DNA from: Bacteroidaceae bacterium
GTDB lineage: Bacteria > Bacteroidota > Bacteroidia > Bacteroidales > Bacteroidaceae
Reading direction: 5' to 3'
DNA: 64,000 nt
NCBI GenBank assembly: GCA_017642425.1
Contig: JAGCPB010000084.1
Coordinates: 23,436-87,435 of the forward strand
Shown: one piece after another, positions 53,993-63,594 of the stretch
How positions within the stretch are numbered: the stretch's first letter is position 1
Layout of the letters: each line of letters opens with the position of its first letter
Notes under the pieces: model-generated
What the model was told of the DNA's origin: nothing
What the model saw: the letters and a program-made list of their open reading frames with translations, nothing else
The model's database searches: none
Made by a program: the position numbers and the translations under genes

Positions 53993-56614
53993 CTATTTTC
54001 CCTTCAGGATCTTCTTGATGTCGTTGAGTTTGTTCAGGGCCTCGATGGGTGTCAGGTTGTTGACATCAATTGAGAGCAGCTGGTCACGTATCTGACAGAG
54101 TACGGGATCATCCAGCTGGAAGAAACTCATCTGCAGGCCCTCACGATGCTGGCCGGTCTCCACGCTGGGACGTGAAATGCTTTTGCCGCTTCCGCTCTCC
54201 TCCATCTCCTTAAGGATGGATCCGGCGCGTTTCACTATGCTGCGCGGCATTCCCGCCATCTCTGCCACATGGATACCGAATGAATGCTCACTTCCGCCCG
54301 GCACAAGCTTACGCAGGAACAGCACCTTTCCGTCAACCTCACGGACCGATACGTTGTAATTGCGTATGCGTGAGAACGATTTAGCCATCTCATTCAGCTC
54401 GTGATAGTGAGTTGCAAAAAGCGTGCGGGCGTGGGCCGACGGATGCTCGTGAATGTATTCAACGATAGCCCAAGCTATGGAGATACCATCATATGTAGAT
54501 GTTCCGCGGCCAAGCTCATCGAACAGCACCAGACTGCGTGGAGTCAGGTTGTTCAGGATGCTGGCAGCCTCGGTCATCTCGACCATAAACGTGGATTCTC
54601 CTGCCGATATGTTATCGCTGGCACCCACACGGGTGAATATGCGGTCCACCATTCCTATGCGGGCGCTCTCTGCAGGCACGTAGCAGCCCATCTGGGCCAT
54701 AAGCGTAATGAGTGCGGTCTGACGCAGCAATGCAGATTTACCGGCCATATTTGGACCCGTTATTATAAGTATCTGCTGGCTGTCGCTGTCAATGAGGACG
54801 TTGTTTGATATATAACTGTCACCGGGTGCCATCTGTGTCTCGATTACAGGATGGCGTCCCTCATGAATGTCAATGATATTGCTCTCATCCACCACCGGGC
54901 GCACATACTTGCGCTCACGGGCCACCTTGGCGTATGATAGCAGGCAGTCCAGCTGGCTTATCAGTACCGCATTGTTCTGAATGGCAGGCACGTATTTGAG
55001 GATGGACTGTGCCAACTCACCGAACAGTTGTGTCTCCAGAGCCAGTATCTTGTCCTCGGCCCCAAGAATCTTCTCCTCATACTCCTTGAGTTCCGGAGTT
55101 ATGTAACGCTCGGCATTGACCAGAGTCTGCTTGCGTATCCAGGTCTCAGGCACCTTGTCCTTGAAGGTGTTGCGTACCTCAAGATAATAGCCGAACACGT
55201 TGTTATAGGCAATCTTCAGGCTGGAAATACCTGTAATCTCCGCCTCGCGTTGCTGAATCTGCATCAGGTAATCCTTGCCGCTGTAGGCAATGCTTCGCAA
55301 CTCATCAAGCTCGGCACTTACACCCTCGGCAATCACGCCGCCCTTGCTCACCAGCATAGGTGTATCGGGACGCAGGGTACGCAGAATCTCCTCACGCAGT
55401 TCACTGCACAGATCAATACCAGCGCCTATCTCCTGCAACTGGGTATTCTCAGATCCGGAACAAATCAGCTCGATAGGCTCCATCAGCTTGAGGGCCTGCC
55501 CTAAACTGAGTACCTCACGCGGATTGATGCGGCATACTGCAGCCTTGGAGATAAGGCGCTCCACATCGCCCATACGCTGCAGCGATTCGGTCAGAGCATC
55601 ACCAGTATCGGGATAACGGAACAGATGGTCCACCACATCCAGACGACGGTTTATGGCCGATGTATCCTTGAGCGGGAAGAGCATCCAGCGGCGCAGCAAA
55701 CGTGCTCCCATAGGAGAGCAGGTATGGTCAATCACATCAAGCAAAGATGTGCCATCCTCACTATTGGCCGATATAAGCTCCAGGTTGCGTACGGTAAACT
55801 TGTCCAGGCGCACGTAACGCTCCTCATCAATCATTCGGATTGACGTTATATGGCTTATATTGTTGTGCAGCGTCTCTGCAAGATATTCCAATATGGCGCC
55901 TGCTGCAACTTTACCGTTACGAAGATGGTCTACTCCAAAACCTTTCAGGTTGCGTACCTTGAAATGGCGGTTCAGCTGCTCGCGTGCAAAATCATCGGTA
56001 AATACCCAGTCATCAAGTTCACGCAGGCAGTATCGGGTGCCGAATGACTGGCTGAACTGCTGGCGGCGGCCACGCTCAATGAGCACCTCCTTGGGCGCAA
56101 AGTTTGCAAGCAACTTGTCAATATGATCGGCCGCACCTTCGGCAATAAGATACTCGCCGGTGGATATGTCCAGGAAAGAAAGTCCCCACGCACCTTTGCC
56201 AAAGTGTACTGCAGCCAGGAAATTGTTCTCCTTATTCTGGAGTACGTTGTCACTCATGGCTACACCCGGAGTAACAAGTTCCGTTATGCCTCGTTTAACA
56301 AGTGTCTTTGTCAGTTTGGGGTCCTCCAGCTGGTCACATATGGCCACACGGCGGCCGGCACGAATCAGCTTAGGCAAATAAGCATCGAGTGCATGATGCG
56401 GGAATCCCGCCATCTCAAGCGCCATAGCCCCGTTCTTGCCGTTGTTGCGGCGGGTTAGGGTTATGCCAAGAATCTGGCTGGCCTCAACGGCGTCCTGTGC
56501 GTATGTCTCATAAAAGTCACCGCATCGGAACAGAAGCACGGCATCGGGATGTTTCTCCTTGAGGCTATAGAACTGCCTCATCATGGGAGTATCTTCGGAC
56601 TTGTTCTGCGCCAT
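53993..56614 (-). CDS. mutS: DNA mismatch repair protein MutS
   Basis: MutS recognises mismatches and starts repair with MutL. The 873-residue protein has the N-terminal mismatch-reading segment [15 protein letters not shown] (Phe-x-Glu), the connector and lever domains, Walker [17 protein letters not shown], Walker [13 protein letters not shown] and an HECx-like [10 protein letters not shown] motif. The length is normal. Its ATG shares one base with the stop codon of the upstream gltS-like gene (TAATG), so the two are coupled although unrelated in function. Confidence 0.98.
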   Translation of the reverse strand: MAQNKSEDTPMMRQFYSLKEKHPDAVLLFRCGDFYETYAQDAVEASQILGITLTRRNNGKNGAMALEMAGFPHHALDAYLPKLIRAGRRVAICDQLEDPKLTKTLVKRGITELVTPGVAMSDNVLQNKENNFLAAVHFGKGAWGLSFLDISTGEYLIAEGAADHIDKLLANFAPKEVLIERGRRQQFSQSFGTRYCLRELDDWVFTDDFAREQLNRHFKVRNLKGFGVDHLRNGKVAAGAILEYLAETLHNNISHITSIRMIDEERYVRLDKFTVRNLELISANSEDGTSLLDVIDHTCSPMGARLLRRWMLFPLKDTSAINRRLDVVDHLFRYPDTGDALTESLQRMGDVERLISKAAVCRINPREVLSLGQALKLMEPIELICSGSENTQLQEIGAGIDLCSELREEILRTLRPDTPMLVSKGGVIAEGVSAELDELRSIAYSGKDYLMQIQQREAEITGISSLKIAYNNVFGYYLEVRNTFKDKVPETWIRKQTLVNAERYITPELKEYEEKILGAEDKILALETQLFGELAQSILKYVPAIQNNAVLISQLDCLLSYAKVARERKYVRPVVDESNIIDIHEGRHPVIETQMAPGDSYISNNVLIDSDSQQILIITGPNMAGKSALLRQTALITLMAQMGCYVPAESARIGMVDRIFTRVGASDNISAGESTFMVEMTEAASILNNLTPRSLVLFDELGRGTSTYDGISIAWAIVEYIHEHPSAHARTLFATHYHELNEMAKSFSRIRNYNVSVREVDGKVLFLRKLVPGGSEHSFGIHVAEMAGMPRSIVKRAGSILKEMEESGSGKSISRPSVETGQHREGLQMSFFQLDDPVLCQIRDQLLSIDVNNLTPIEALNKLNDIKKILKGK

Positions 56615-58032
56615 TATTTTTTACGTTTACGGAACAGGAACAGAGTTGCAATCAGGAAGAGGACAACAAGAACGCCTAAAGTAATCAGTGTTGCGTTCAG
56701 GCTTTTGGGAGCAAAACCAAGCAGCAGCAGAACCGGGAATCCCATTATCATGGCGGGTATGTTCTGCAGCACAAGGTTGTTTGCAGCAGGAGTCTGATAG
56801 CGCGGGTCTATCTCACGCAGCAGGATCATACCGTTGCTGGCGGTACCGGTAAGCATTCCGAACATTGAGAAGAATCCCTCATACTTGTAATCGGGATAAA
56901 TGTGGAATGATACCCATCTTACGTACATGAATGTTGCTACTGCACCGAATATGCAGACCAATGTAAGCGGCAGCCAGATGGCCTTGAGGTTCTCAAAGCT
57001 GATGGCGGCGGTTCCGGCTACTATCATTATATCAAAACTGATACCGCTCACACGGTTCAGAAGAAATTCATTCAGATACTCACGAGTCATCCAGCCCTTC
57101 TTGCGCAAACCGCGTATCACAATCTTGACAAGAGATCCAAACAGGATGCCCCAGAAGAAGTTGAATCCGTAAACCAGAGGTTTGAGTGTCTTCTCGCCAA
57201 AGTTACCCAGTTCCAGACTGTTGATGCCCGACATAAGCAGCCATACCAGGAAATAGGTGAGCAGCACGATGCTTACCACGATAGTCAGCTTATCGACAGA
57301 CTCTGAGTGCGGCAGCTCATTCTCCTGCTCGTAGTCCTTAAGAGTATGCTTGCTCTCTGTGATATTCTCGTGAATGGTGAGTTTCTTTTTGCGGTTAAGG
57401 ATATTCATATAAACCACGCCAACCACACTACCTACCAGGAAGCCGATGGCAGCGATTGAAAGGCCAAAGTCTATACCGTGGAAACTGATACCCTGATCGG
57501 CTGCACCCAACTGGTAGATGGTACCAAAGTTCAGCGCCTGGCCTGGGCCCTGTCCGTAACCCATTGGCAGCAGCAGACCGCCGGAGTAGAAGATGTCATT
57601 GCCGGCAGCAGGATTACGCCACCAAAGGAACATCGGGATGGTTATGAGCAGACCGAAAATACCCTGAATGATATAGGTTGCTATTGTCAGTGTACCGGTA
57701 TCGATAACCGTGCGGGTATTGGCACGGTCGGTCTCCTTGGATGGACGCAGTGACATTGCAATAAAGCCCAATGCAAGTGCATGGTAGGTTACCGTCTCCA
57801 TGAAACGCTTGTCTATAGTTCCGTTGAAATCGGCCCACATCTTGAGCAACAAGATAATCAAACCACCCAAAAGGGCCGATGGAATGAGGCTGCGGCGGAG
57901 AATCTTTACTTTGCGGCGCAATATGTTACCGGCCAGCACAGCCAGCGCAATGATAAACACCTGAACGAGGGCGCTCCACACCTCGGGGGCAGCGAACGAT
58001 GTCACTGCAATACCGCTTGAAGACAACAGCAT
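56614..58032 (-). CDS. gltS: sodium/glutamate symporter family protein
   Basis: The 472-residue protein is a GltS-type transporter that couples Na+ to glutamate uptake. It has about 12 hydrophobic segments, with two inverted halves; [12 protein letters not shown] and [15 protein letters not shown] are the glycine-rich re-entrant segments of the family. A charged insertion (residues 215-250) between the halves and a basic C-terminal tail (FRKRKK) lie in the cytoplasm. The own promoter is 24 bases upstream. It is translationally coupled to mutS. Confidence 0.88.
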   Translation of the reverse strand: MLLSSSGIAVTSFAAPEVWSALVQVFIIALAVLAGNILRRKVKILRRSLIPSALLGGLIILLLKMWADFNGTIDKRFMETVTYHALALGFIAMSLRPSKETDRANTRTVIDTGTLTIATYIIQGIFGLLITIPMFLWWRNPAAGNDIFYSGGLLLPMGYGQGPGQALNFGTIYQLGAADQGISFHGIDFGLSIAAIGFLVGSVVGVVYMNILNRKKKLTIHENITESKHTLKDYEQENELPHSESVDKLTIVVSIVLLTYFLVWLLMSGINSLELGNFGEKTLKPLVYGFNFFWGILFGSLVKIVIRGLRKKGWMTREYLNEFLLNRVSGISFDIMIVAGTAAISFENLKAIWLPLTLVCIFGAVATFMYVRWVSFHIYPDYKYEGFFSMFGMLTGTASNGMILLREIDPRYQTPAANNLVLQNIPAMIMGFPVLLLLGFAPKSLNATLITLGVLVVLFLIATLFLFRKRKK

Positions 58033-58056
58033 AGTTCTTCTGTTTTAAATATCTCT

Positions 58057-58064
58057 CAAAGGTA
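58057..58064 (-). promoter_or_regulatory. -7 promoter box of the gltS-mutS operon
   Basis: TACCTTTG on the minus strand matches the consensus and lies 24 bases upstream of the start codon at 58032. Confidence 0.7.
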
Positions 58065-58119
58065 AGAAAAAACAAAAATAGAATACAGGCTGTTCTCTTT
58101 TTTTTGGTTGTGTAAGCAA

Positions 58120-59088
58120 TTATGGACAGACGGGGCGGACAGGCAGCTCCCAATGGCGGTAGCAGTAGCCTGATCTTATGTGGCCATCAAAACAGACCCA
58201 AAGGCAGGCAGTAGCATCAATATCATTGGAGTTGGCATTGAACGAACCGGACCAGTAGCCCACATCGCCCGAAGTACCGGCATAGTAATAAGGAAGGAAA
58301 ATGGAACGGTCAGTGTAACCTTGCTTATTACTTGTTATGAGGAAACCTATCTCACCGTTCACCGATGCCCAGGTCCAGGTACAGTTTTCTATGAGTTCAC
58401 TAATCTCATCTGATGTGGGCATGCGCCAACTGCCACCCAACTTACTTTCTGTTTCACCCCAGGAATAATATCCGCCTATTTCTTCCGGTCCGGAAGCACC
58501 AACGTTACGCGTAGCCCATTTTACGCCCAAACCCAAGTCAACATAATCAGAGTTACCACCAATCATGTCATACGGTACATCCTGATAATACTCTATTACA
58601 ATATCTGCACCATGGCGCCGCCGGCTGCTCGATCTATTCTTTATTTTCACAAAGGCAGTTCCACTGTTGAGTTTAGTATCTTCTGAATAATTCCTACAAG
58701 GGGATTCTGTAGCGTACGGTGATATTTTGAGTTTAGTATCATTTGTATAATACAGATGATCGATGTTATCTTCAGAAACCCATTGACTATTGAAATGAAT
58801 ACAGCGTATGGTCTTTTTACTTTTTTTCGCCATAAACCTGCCCAAAATGTTTCTTTTAATACCCGGCAGGCTGAGAATCAGTTCTTTGACAGTAATCCCT
58901 TCTGGGACTTGGTAAGTCTTTTTAGTGAATTCTTCCCTGTAAGCAGGTCTTGCCCTGTTGTGGTCCGATATCGTTCCTATTTCAATGACATAACACTCAG
59001 ATATGGTCTTGTCTTTTTGGGCACAGGTTGGAACGCAGAGTGACATCAGCATGGATGTCAATGCAAGCAAGAGGACTCTTTTTCTCAT
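58120..59088 (-). CDS. secreted FISUMP-domain protein (paralogue 1)
   Basis: The 322-residue protein has a signal peptide (ends near PTCAQK), an N-terminal region of unknown fold (residues 25-180; some basic runs such as SSSRRRHG) and one C-terminal FISUMP (Fibrobacter succinogenes major paralogue) domain with YVDLGLGVKWATRNVGA, GGYYSWGETE, WRMPTSDEI, RSIFLPYYYAG and the end LPVRPVCP. The FISUMP function is unknown; it is a secreted module frequent in Bacteroidales. The N-terminal region is not shared with the neighbours. It is the last gene of a minus-strand paralogue array. Confidence 0.87.
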   Translation of the reverse strand: MRKRVLLLALTSMLMSLCVPTCAQKDKTISECYVIEIGTISDHNRARPAYREEFTKKTYQVPEGITVKELILSLPGIKRNILGRFMAKKSKKTIRCIHFNSQWVSEDNIDHLYYTNDTKLKISPYATESPCRNYSEDTKLNSGTAFVKIKNRSSSRRRHGADIVIEYYQDVPYDMIGGNSDYVDLGLGVKWATRNVGASGPEEIGGYYSWGETESKLGGSWRMPTSDEISELIENCTWTWASVNGEIGFLITSNKQGYTDRSIFLPYYYAGTSGDVGYWSGSFNANSNDIDATACLWVCFDGHIRSGYCYRHWELPVRPVCP

Positions 59089-59131
59089 AATGCTATTGAT
59101 TCTGTTTTTTGTTATCTAATTTGATTTATAA

Positions 59132-59165
59132 TGAAAATGCGTCTTGTGTTAAAGGCGCATTTTCA
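59132..59165 (-). terminator. intergenic hairpin, copy 1
   Basis: TGAAAATGCG (59132-59141) pairs perfectly with CGCATTTTCA (59156-59165) around a 14-base loop. It stands in the gap between two FISUMP genes, and almost the same sequence occurs at 62607-62639. The A/T ends give a short U tract on either strand, so it may be a terminator or an mRNA stabiliser between cistrons. Confidence 0.6.
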
Positions 59166-59189
59166 CTAAAAAACTTAAAACAAACTGGG

Positions 59190-62100
59190 TTACCGCGGAC
59201 AGACCGGACGAACAAAAGCGCCTTTTATCCTACTGACTGACGCTATCCGAATCTTTGACCACAAATCACCATCCTTATCTTTCCTTGGTTTGTAATAAGT
59301 CCTTTTATCATCGGAACCTCCGGAAGAGACAGGATCAAAATACAACGCCACACATTCGGTCGTAAACTGGCCCAATTCAGAGGTCATATAACAACCTGTG
59401 TCATAATAATTTCCATCGTCAAACAGCAATGCAAAGACTGATGTGCAGGGAAGGAATATGGAGTTTGACGTATATCCGCGAACCTTACTGGTAACCCTAT
59501 AGCCTTTTACACCGTTTAAGGTCGTCTCTTTCCACTCACATTTTTCAAACAGTTCCATACACTCCTCCTTGGTGGGCATACGCCAGTTTCCTCCCCAGTT
59601 CACATGGGCGGCATCATCCTCAATATCCAGACTGGTCTTATTGTCAATATATGAATTGTTGTCTAAATTGACGTTCAAGGTATATTTTGAGAACTTCCAT
59701 TTCCTTGCATCAACAAATGCTTTTGCATGCTTATAGTTGTAGAGTGAATAGTAGGTTTTCGCAGTGGTTTCGCCCCAGGCTATACGTGCGCCACGCTCCC
59801 AAGGATTCTCTGCACCTACATTACAGTCTGCCCATAGCACGCTTAATCCCAGGTCCACCTGAGCATTATGCGTAAGAGGCTTTATGGGATCCGGTTCCGG
59901 TTTCACGCGTTCTGCCCCTGACTCATCCTTTACCGGCCTGATATTACAACCGGTAAAACGATTAGTACTACCAAGGCTCTGGTCCATAGTTGATGTCCAG
60001 TAACATAATTCCCCTCTCCATTCAGAGTCTACACAGGATGGATAATAATAATCACTCATGCGGCCGGCTGCCGGCAGAAAAATGCTCCGTCCATCATATC
60101 CGGGAACATTGCTGGTAATTATATATCCGTGGAATTTTATAGTCATGTAACCATACCTGTCTATATTAAGTGTATCCTGAACTATTGTCCAGGTACATTT
60201 GGTCCTGAGTTCCCAAAGTTCATCGGCCGTAGGCATGCGCCAGCCGTCACCAAGCAGGACTGCTGCTGCATCGTCTTCGGCATCCAGCGTCTCCTTATAA
60301 TCAGGCATCGGATAATTACCGGCAAAGATGTAGTCATAACCCATATTGTACTTGGTCCACTCAGTTGAATACTGTCCGAATTTGTAGTTCTTGCCCGAGT
60401 AATATCCAGCCTTGGGGCTTGTCTCGCCCCATGCAAAAAAGGCGCCCGCCTCATTCTGGTCCGATGCCCCCAGGTTGGCCGATGCCCACTTGACGCTTAG
60501 TCCCAGGTCAACAGGCTCAGGCACGGGCAGAGTCACCGTAACGGTCATCTTAGCCTCATGACCTTCTGAGCTGGCCGTTATCTCACAACTGCCGGTTCCC
60601 ACAGCAGTCAGATAACCGTTCTCTACAGCAGCCACATCGGCATTTGATGTACTCCAGACAATGTTTCCTTCATTAACAGCACGGCCTGATGGAAGCATGC
60701 TCACTACCATCGGTTTGATTTCACCATAGTGCAGGTCAAGATGTTCATCGGCCAATGATATTGCCGAGAACATATCGGCATCATGCTTCTTGACGGGACG
60801 CACATTCATTCCAATAAACCTGTTAATATAACCGACACTCACTTCCGGGATAATGAATTTTTTTGATAAAAACCTATGTCTTGATAACGTATCAATCCAA
60901 ATGTCGAGATATGCACTTAAATTATTACTTGGTGTTGATGACCAGAGCTTGAACTCGCTGCCAAGCCCTTTCACCTCATCATCAATCATACATCCTGAAT
61001 AGGGTATGAAAATCTTTTTACCCTCATAGCCCGGAACCTTACTCTCAAATTCTACACCCTCTACTCCCTTAACCTTCACTAAATTCCATTTGCAGTTTTC
61101 TTTCAGTTCCTCAAAATCCTGTGATGTGGGAATATACCATTCTCCACCTGAAAGAACCGATGCAACATCATCAATGGCTTCAAGACGGTCCAGATTGTCG
61201 GCTTTGAGTAAGAACCCTGTCTTTCCGCCGGATGTATATTTGTCCAGAACCCCATTAGAACCGGAAACCGTACTGCAGTAACGGTAGTTTCCCCAATAGA
61301 AATCATCCTTGGGTTCTATCTCGGCCCACGCATAATAGTCACCGCAATCCGATGGTTTGTCGGCGCCCAGGTTACATGTGGCCCACAACACTCCCAGACC
61401 CAAATCCACAAACTCAATATCATACGGAGTTACGTGAATGGTGCATGTGGCAGACTTACCGTAAGCCATCGCCGTAATTTCACAAGCACCTGGTTTCTTG
61501 GCCACAATCAAGCCGTCATCCATAACAGAAACCACGTTTTCATCGGATGATACCCACTTGCAGGCACTGTTCACAATACGTTTACCGTCAGCCGCAGTAA
61601 CATTAAGCCTGATGACCGACGCCTGCCTCATTCTAAAATTCCCCATTTCAAGAGAAATACCGGTAAGTTCACTCTCTGAAAGAGGCATTACCATGCGTAC
61701 TGATTGCTCTGAGAAACGGTTCTCACTGTGCCATTCCGTACCGTCACTCATAAAATTGAAACCGTATGCACCCTGCTCTTCGGACTGGACACCGGGGGTA
61801 GATGTCCAATATGAGCCATAAGAGTGCTGACGCATTATATTACCATCCTGCAGCCAGCCGGATGCGGGCAGGAATATGCTGCGGTCCCTGTATCCATCAA
61901 TGTTGCTTGTAATCAGATAACCAGTCTTGCCGTCTTTTTCTGTCCATTCCCATGTACAGTAATCAAGCAATTCATTCCACTCAGCCTTTGTAGCCAGGCG
62001 GCTGCCATCGGTCGTCTTTATGTTCATAGCATCGGCCCAGGTCCAATACCATCCGAACGGTCTGAGATTAGTGGTACCCAAATTTACGGTACCCCATTTT

Positions 62101-62201
62101 ACACTCAGGCCCAAATCAACATAATCATTCTGGGCAAATATAGGAATGCAGAGTGACATCATCATGGATACCAATGCAAAACATTTAATTCTGTTTCTCA
62201 T
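59190..62201 (-). CDS. large secreted protein with four FISUMP modules and two Ig-like domains
   Basis: The 1003-residue protein has a signal peptide (ends near PIFAQ), FISUMP module 1 (about 24-190), a BIg_2-type Ig-like domain (195-280; SSDENVVSVMDDGLI), FISUMP 2 (285-480), a second BIg_2 domain (490-570; STSNADVAAVENGYL), FISUMP 3 (575-775) and FISUMP 4 (795-1003). Each module begins with VDLGLSVKWA or a close variant and has a WRMPT-like block and RSIFLP-like block. The architecture suggests a surface protein made by module duplication. No lipobox or sorting signal is visible. The gene follows the small lipoprotein gene with a gap of 26 bases. Confidence 0.88.
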   Translation of the reverse strand: MRNRIKCFALVSMMMSLCIPIFAQNDYVDLGLSVKWGTVNLGTTNLRPFGWYWTWADAMNIKTTDGSRLATKAEWNELLDYCTWEWTEKDGKTGYLITSNIDGYRDRSIFLPASGWLQDGNIMRQHSYGSYWTSTPGVQSEEQGAYGFNFMSDGTEWHSENRFSEQSVRMVMPLSESELTGISLEMGNFRMRQASVIRLNVTAADGKRIVNSACKWVSSDENVVSVMDDGLIVAKKPGACEITAMAYGKSATCTIHVTPYDIEFVDLGLGVLWATCNLGADKPSDCGDYYAWAEIEPKDDFYWGNYRYCSTVSGSNGVLDKYTSGGKTGFLLKADNLDRLEAIDDVASVLSGGEWYIPTSQDFEELKENCKWNLVKVKGVEGVEFESKVPGYEGKKIFIPYSGCMIDDEVKGLGSEFKLWSSTPSNNLSAYLDIWIDTLSRHRFLSKKFIIPEVSVGYINRFIGMNVRPVKKHDADMFSAISLADEHLDLHYGEIKPMVVSMLPSGRAVNEGNIVWSTSNADVAAVENGYLTAVGTGSCEITASSEGHEAKMTVTVTLPVPEPVDLGLSVKWASANLGASDQNEAGAFFAWGETSPKAGYYSGKNYKFGQYSTEWTKYNMGYDYIFAGNYPMPDYKETLDAEDDAAAVLLGDGWRMPTADELWELRTKCTWTIVQDTLNIDRYGYMTIKFHGYIITSNVPGYDGRSIFLPAAGRMSDYYYPSCVDSEWRGELCYWTSTMDQSLGSTNRFTGCNIRPVKDESGAERVKPEPDPIKPLTHNAQVDLGLSVLWADCNVGAENPWERGARIAWGETTAKTYYSLYNYKHAKAFVDARKWKFSKYTLNVNLDNNSYIDNKTSLDIEDDAAHVNWGGNWRMPTKEECMELFEKCEWKETTLNGVKGYRVTSKVRGYTSNSIFLPCTSVFALLFDDGNYYDTGCYMTSELGQFTTECVALYFDPVSSGGSDDKRTYYKPRKDKDGDLWSKIRIASVSRIKGAFVRPVCPR

Positions 62202-62227
62202 AATTCCTTTTCTGTTAAACCGGGGAT

Positions 62228-62572
62228 TTACTTTCCTGCTTTTCTGGCTTTACGAAGCGCTCTTTTTGAGGGTACTTCCAGTACGGGTTCTTCCTCACCA
62301 TTCTCATATGGGGGTCCATAAACTGTCATCACACGTGAGTTGCTATTTTTCTCATACGCCTTGACCTTTGCTATCATATCGGCAGTTAGTTGTTCCAAAT
62401 CCATAATAATAGAATCATTCTCTGCAGAAACAGTCTCTCTGTTTTCATTCTGAGAACGATTGACCGAAGAGGTACTCTTACAAGAATTGCACAACAACGA
62501 CAGCAGCAAAAACGATACACAAGATACTACATGCCACCATCCACGGGAGAACCATATCTTAATCTTTCTCAT
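62228..62572 (-). CDS. small putative lipoprotein, unknown function
   Basis: The 114-residue protein has a basic N-terminus, a hydrophobic segment (VVSCVSFLLLSLL) and a lipobox-like CNSC with lipidation Cys near residue 31. The mature part is Ser/Asn/Glu-rich, then helical (MDLEQLTADMIAKVKAYEKN), and ends in a basic cluster SKRALRKARKAGK. I recognise no family. It lies between two FISUMP paralogues on the same strand and may help to anchor or export them, which is inference only. Confidence 0.7.
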   Translation of the reverse strand: MRKIKIWFSRGWWHVVSCVSFLLLSLLCNSCKSTSSVNRSQNENRETVSAENDSIIMDLEQLTADMIAKVKAYEKNSNSRVMTVYGPPYENGEEEPVLEVPSKRALRKARKAGK

Positions 62573-62606
62573 AATGCAATGTTTGATCTCTAAACTGATT
62601 TATACG

Positions 62607-62638
62607 GAAAATGCGTCTTGAGTTAAAGGCCCATTTTC
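62607..62638 (-). terminator. intergenic hairpin, copy 2
   Basis: The segment repeats the hairpin at 59132 with two changes in about 30 bases. GAAAATG (62607-62613) pairs with CATTTTC (62632-62638); a G-to-C change breaks one pair of the original stem. It lies between the FISUMP 3 gene and the small lipoprotein gene, the same relation as copy 1. Confidence 0.55.
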
Positions 62639-62666
62639 ATAATAAACCATAAATGAGAGTTTTGCG

Positions 62667-63572
62667 TTACTCGCACACGGGACGGATAGCACGGCCTAAG
62701 TTGCGTTGTACTATTGATCTGTCAAAGTTCACATCCCGTTCAAGCCAAATACCCCACGCATCACATATTCCGTTCAACTGCAGTACAAGTTGGTCATCTA
62801 CCAGGAAGCATGTCCAATAAAGCCCACCATACTGACCATCGCCTGGAAACTGACCATCTTCAACGCTTGTAGAATCTCTGAACACTGTATATGGAATAAA
62901 AATGGAACGGTCTCTATAGCCTCGTTTATTACTTGTTATATGAAACCCTTCGGTGCCATCCTTCTTTTTTACATAAATCCAGGTACAGTTTACAACCAAC
63001 TCTTTCCATTCTCCTGTTGTGGGCATACGCCAGTTTCCACCCCATTTTACATGGGCCGCGTCATTTTCAGGATCCAATCTGTTCTTACGGTCTTTATAGT
63101 TATACTTGGTAAAGTCATCATAACTGCCGTTTATGCTGAACTTATAATTGGACATAGTGTATTCAGACTTGGGCTCAGTCTCACCCCAGGCAAAAAGATC
63201 GCCTTTATCCTGGGGTCTTTCAGCACCAACATTACAGGTGGCCCACTTTACTGATAAGCCCAGGTCAACGTATTCATGTTCAGGGAGTTTATTTTTATCT
63301 ACTCCCTGAGATTCCTCACTATATACTACCTTGCTGTTTTCAGGTAATTGATGCGTTTCGTTTCCTTTTATCATCAATACGTCGCTATCTTTAAACTTTA
63401 CGAAGTCCTGATTACTGCGGAAGACTTCTTCAACAGACGCACTGTTATTAATTGTATTGAGATTGAAAGGCTGTGTTGATTCAACAGGATATCGTATCTG
63501 TTGAGCACTCACAGTAAGGCCGATTGATACCAGTATGCATGTCAATGCTATATGATGGACAGTCTTTTTCAT
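62667..63572 (-). CDS. secreted FISUMP-domain protein (paralogue 3)
   Basis: The 301-residue protein has a signal peptide (ends near TVSAQQ), a 75-residue N-terminal spacer with polar sequence (FRSNQDFVKFKDSDVLMIKG) and one FISUMP domain from residue 100: YVDLGLSVKWATCNVGA, DLFAWGETEPKSEY, WGGNWRMPTTGEWKEL, RDRSIFIPY and the end AIRPVCE. It is closely related to module 4 of the 1003-residue protein in the WGGNWRMPT region. The next gene upstream is another FISUMP gene, 22 bases away. Confidence 0.88.
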   Translation of the reverse strand: MKKTVHHIALTCILVSIGLTVSAQQIRYPVESTQPFNLNTINNSASVEEVFRSNQDFVKFKDSDVLMIKGNETHQLPENSKVVYSEESQGVDKNKLPEHEYVDLGLSVKWATCNVGAERPQDKGDLFAWGETEPKSEYTMSNYKFSINGSYDDFTKYNYKDRKNRLDPENDAAHVKWGGNWRMPTTGEWKELVVNCTWIYVKKKDGTEGFHITSNKRGYRDRSIFIPYTVFRDSTSVEDGQFPGDGQYGGLYWTCFLVDDQLVLQLNGICDAWGIWLERDVNFDRSIVQRNLGRAIRPVCE

Positions 63573-63594
63573 AATGCATTTTTAATTGATAATG

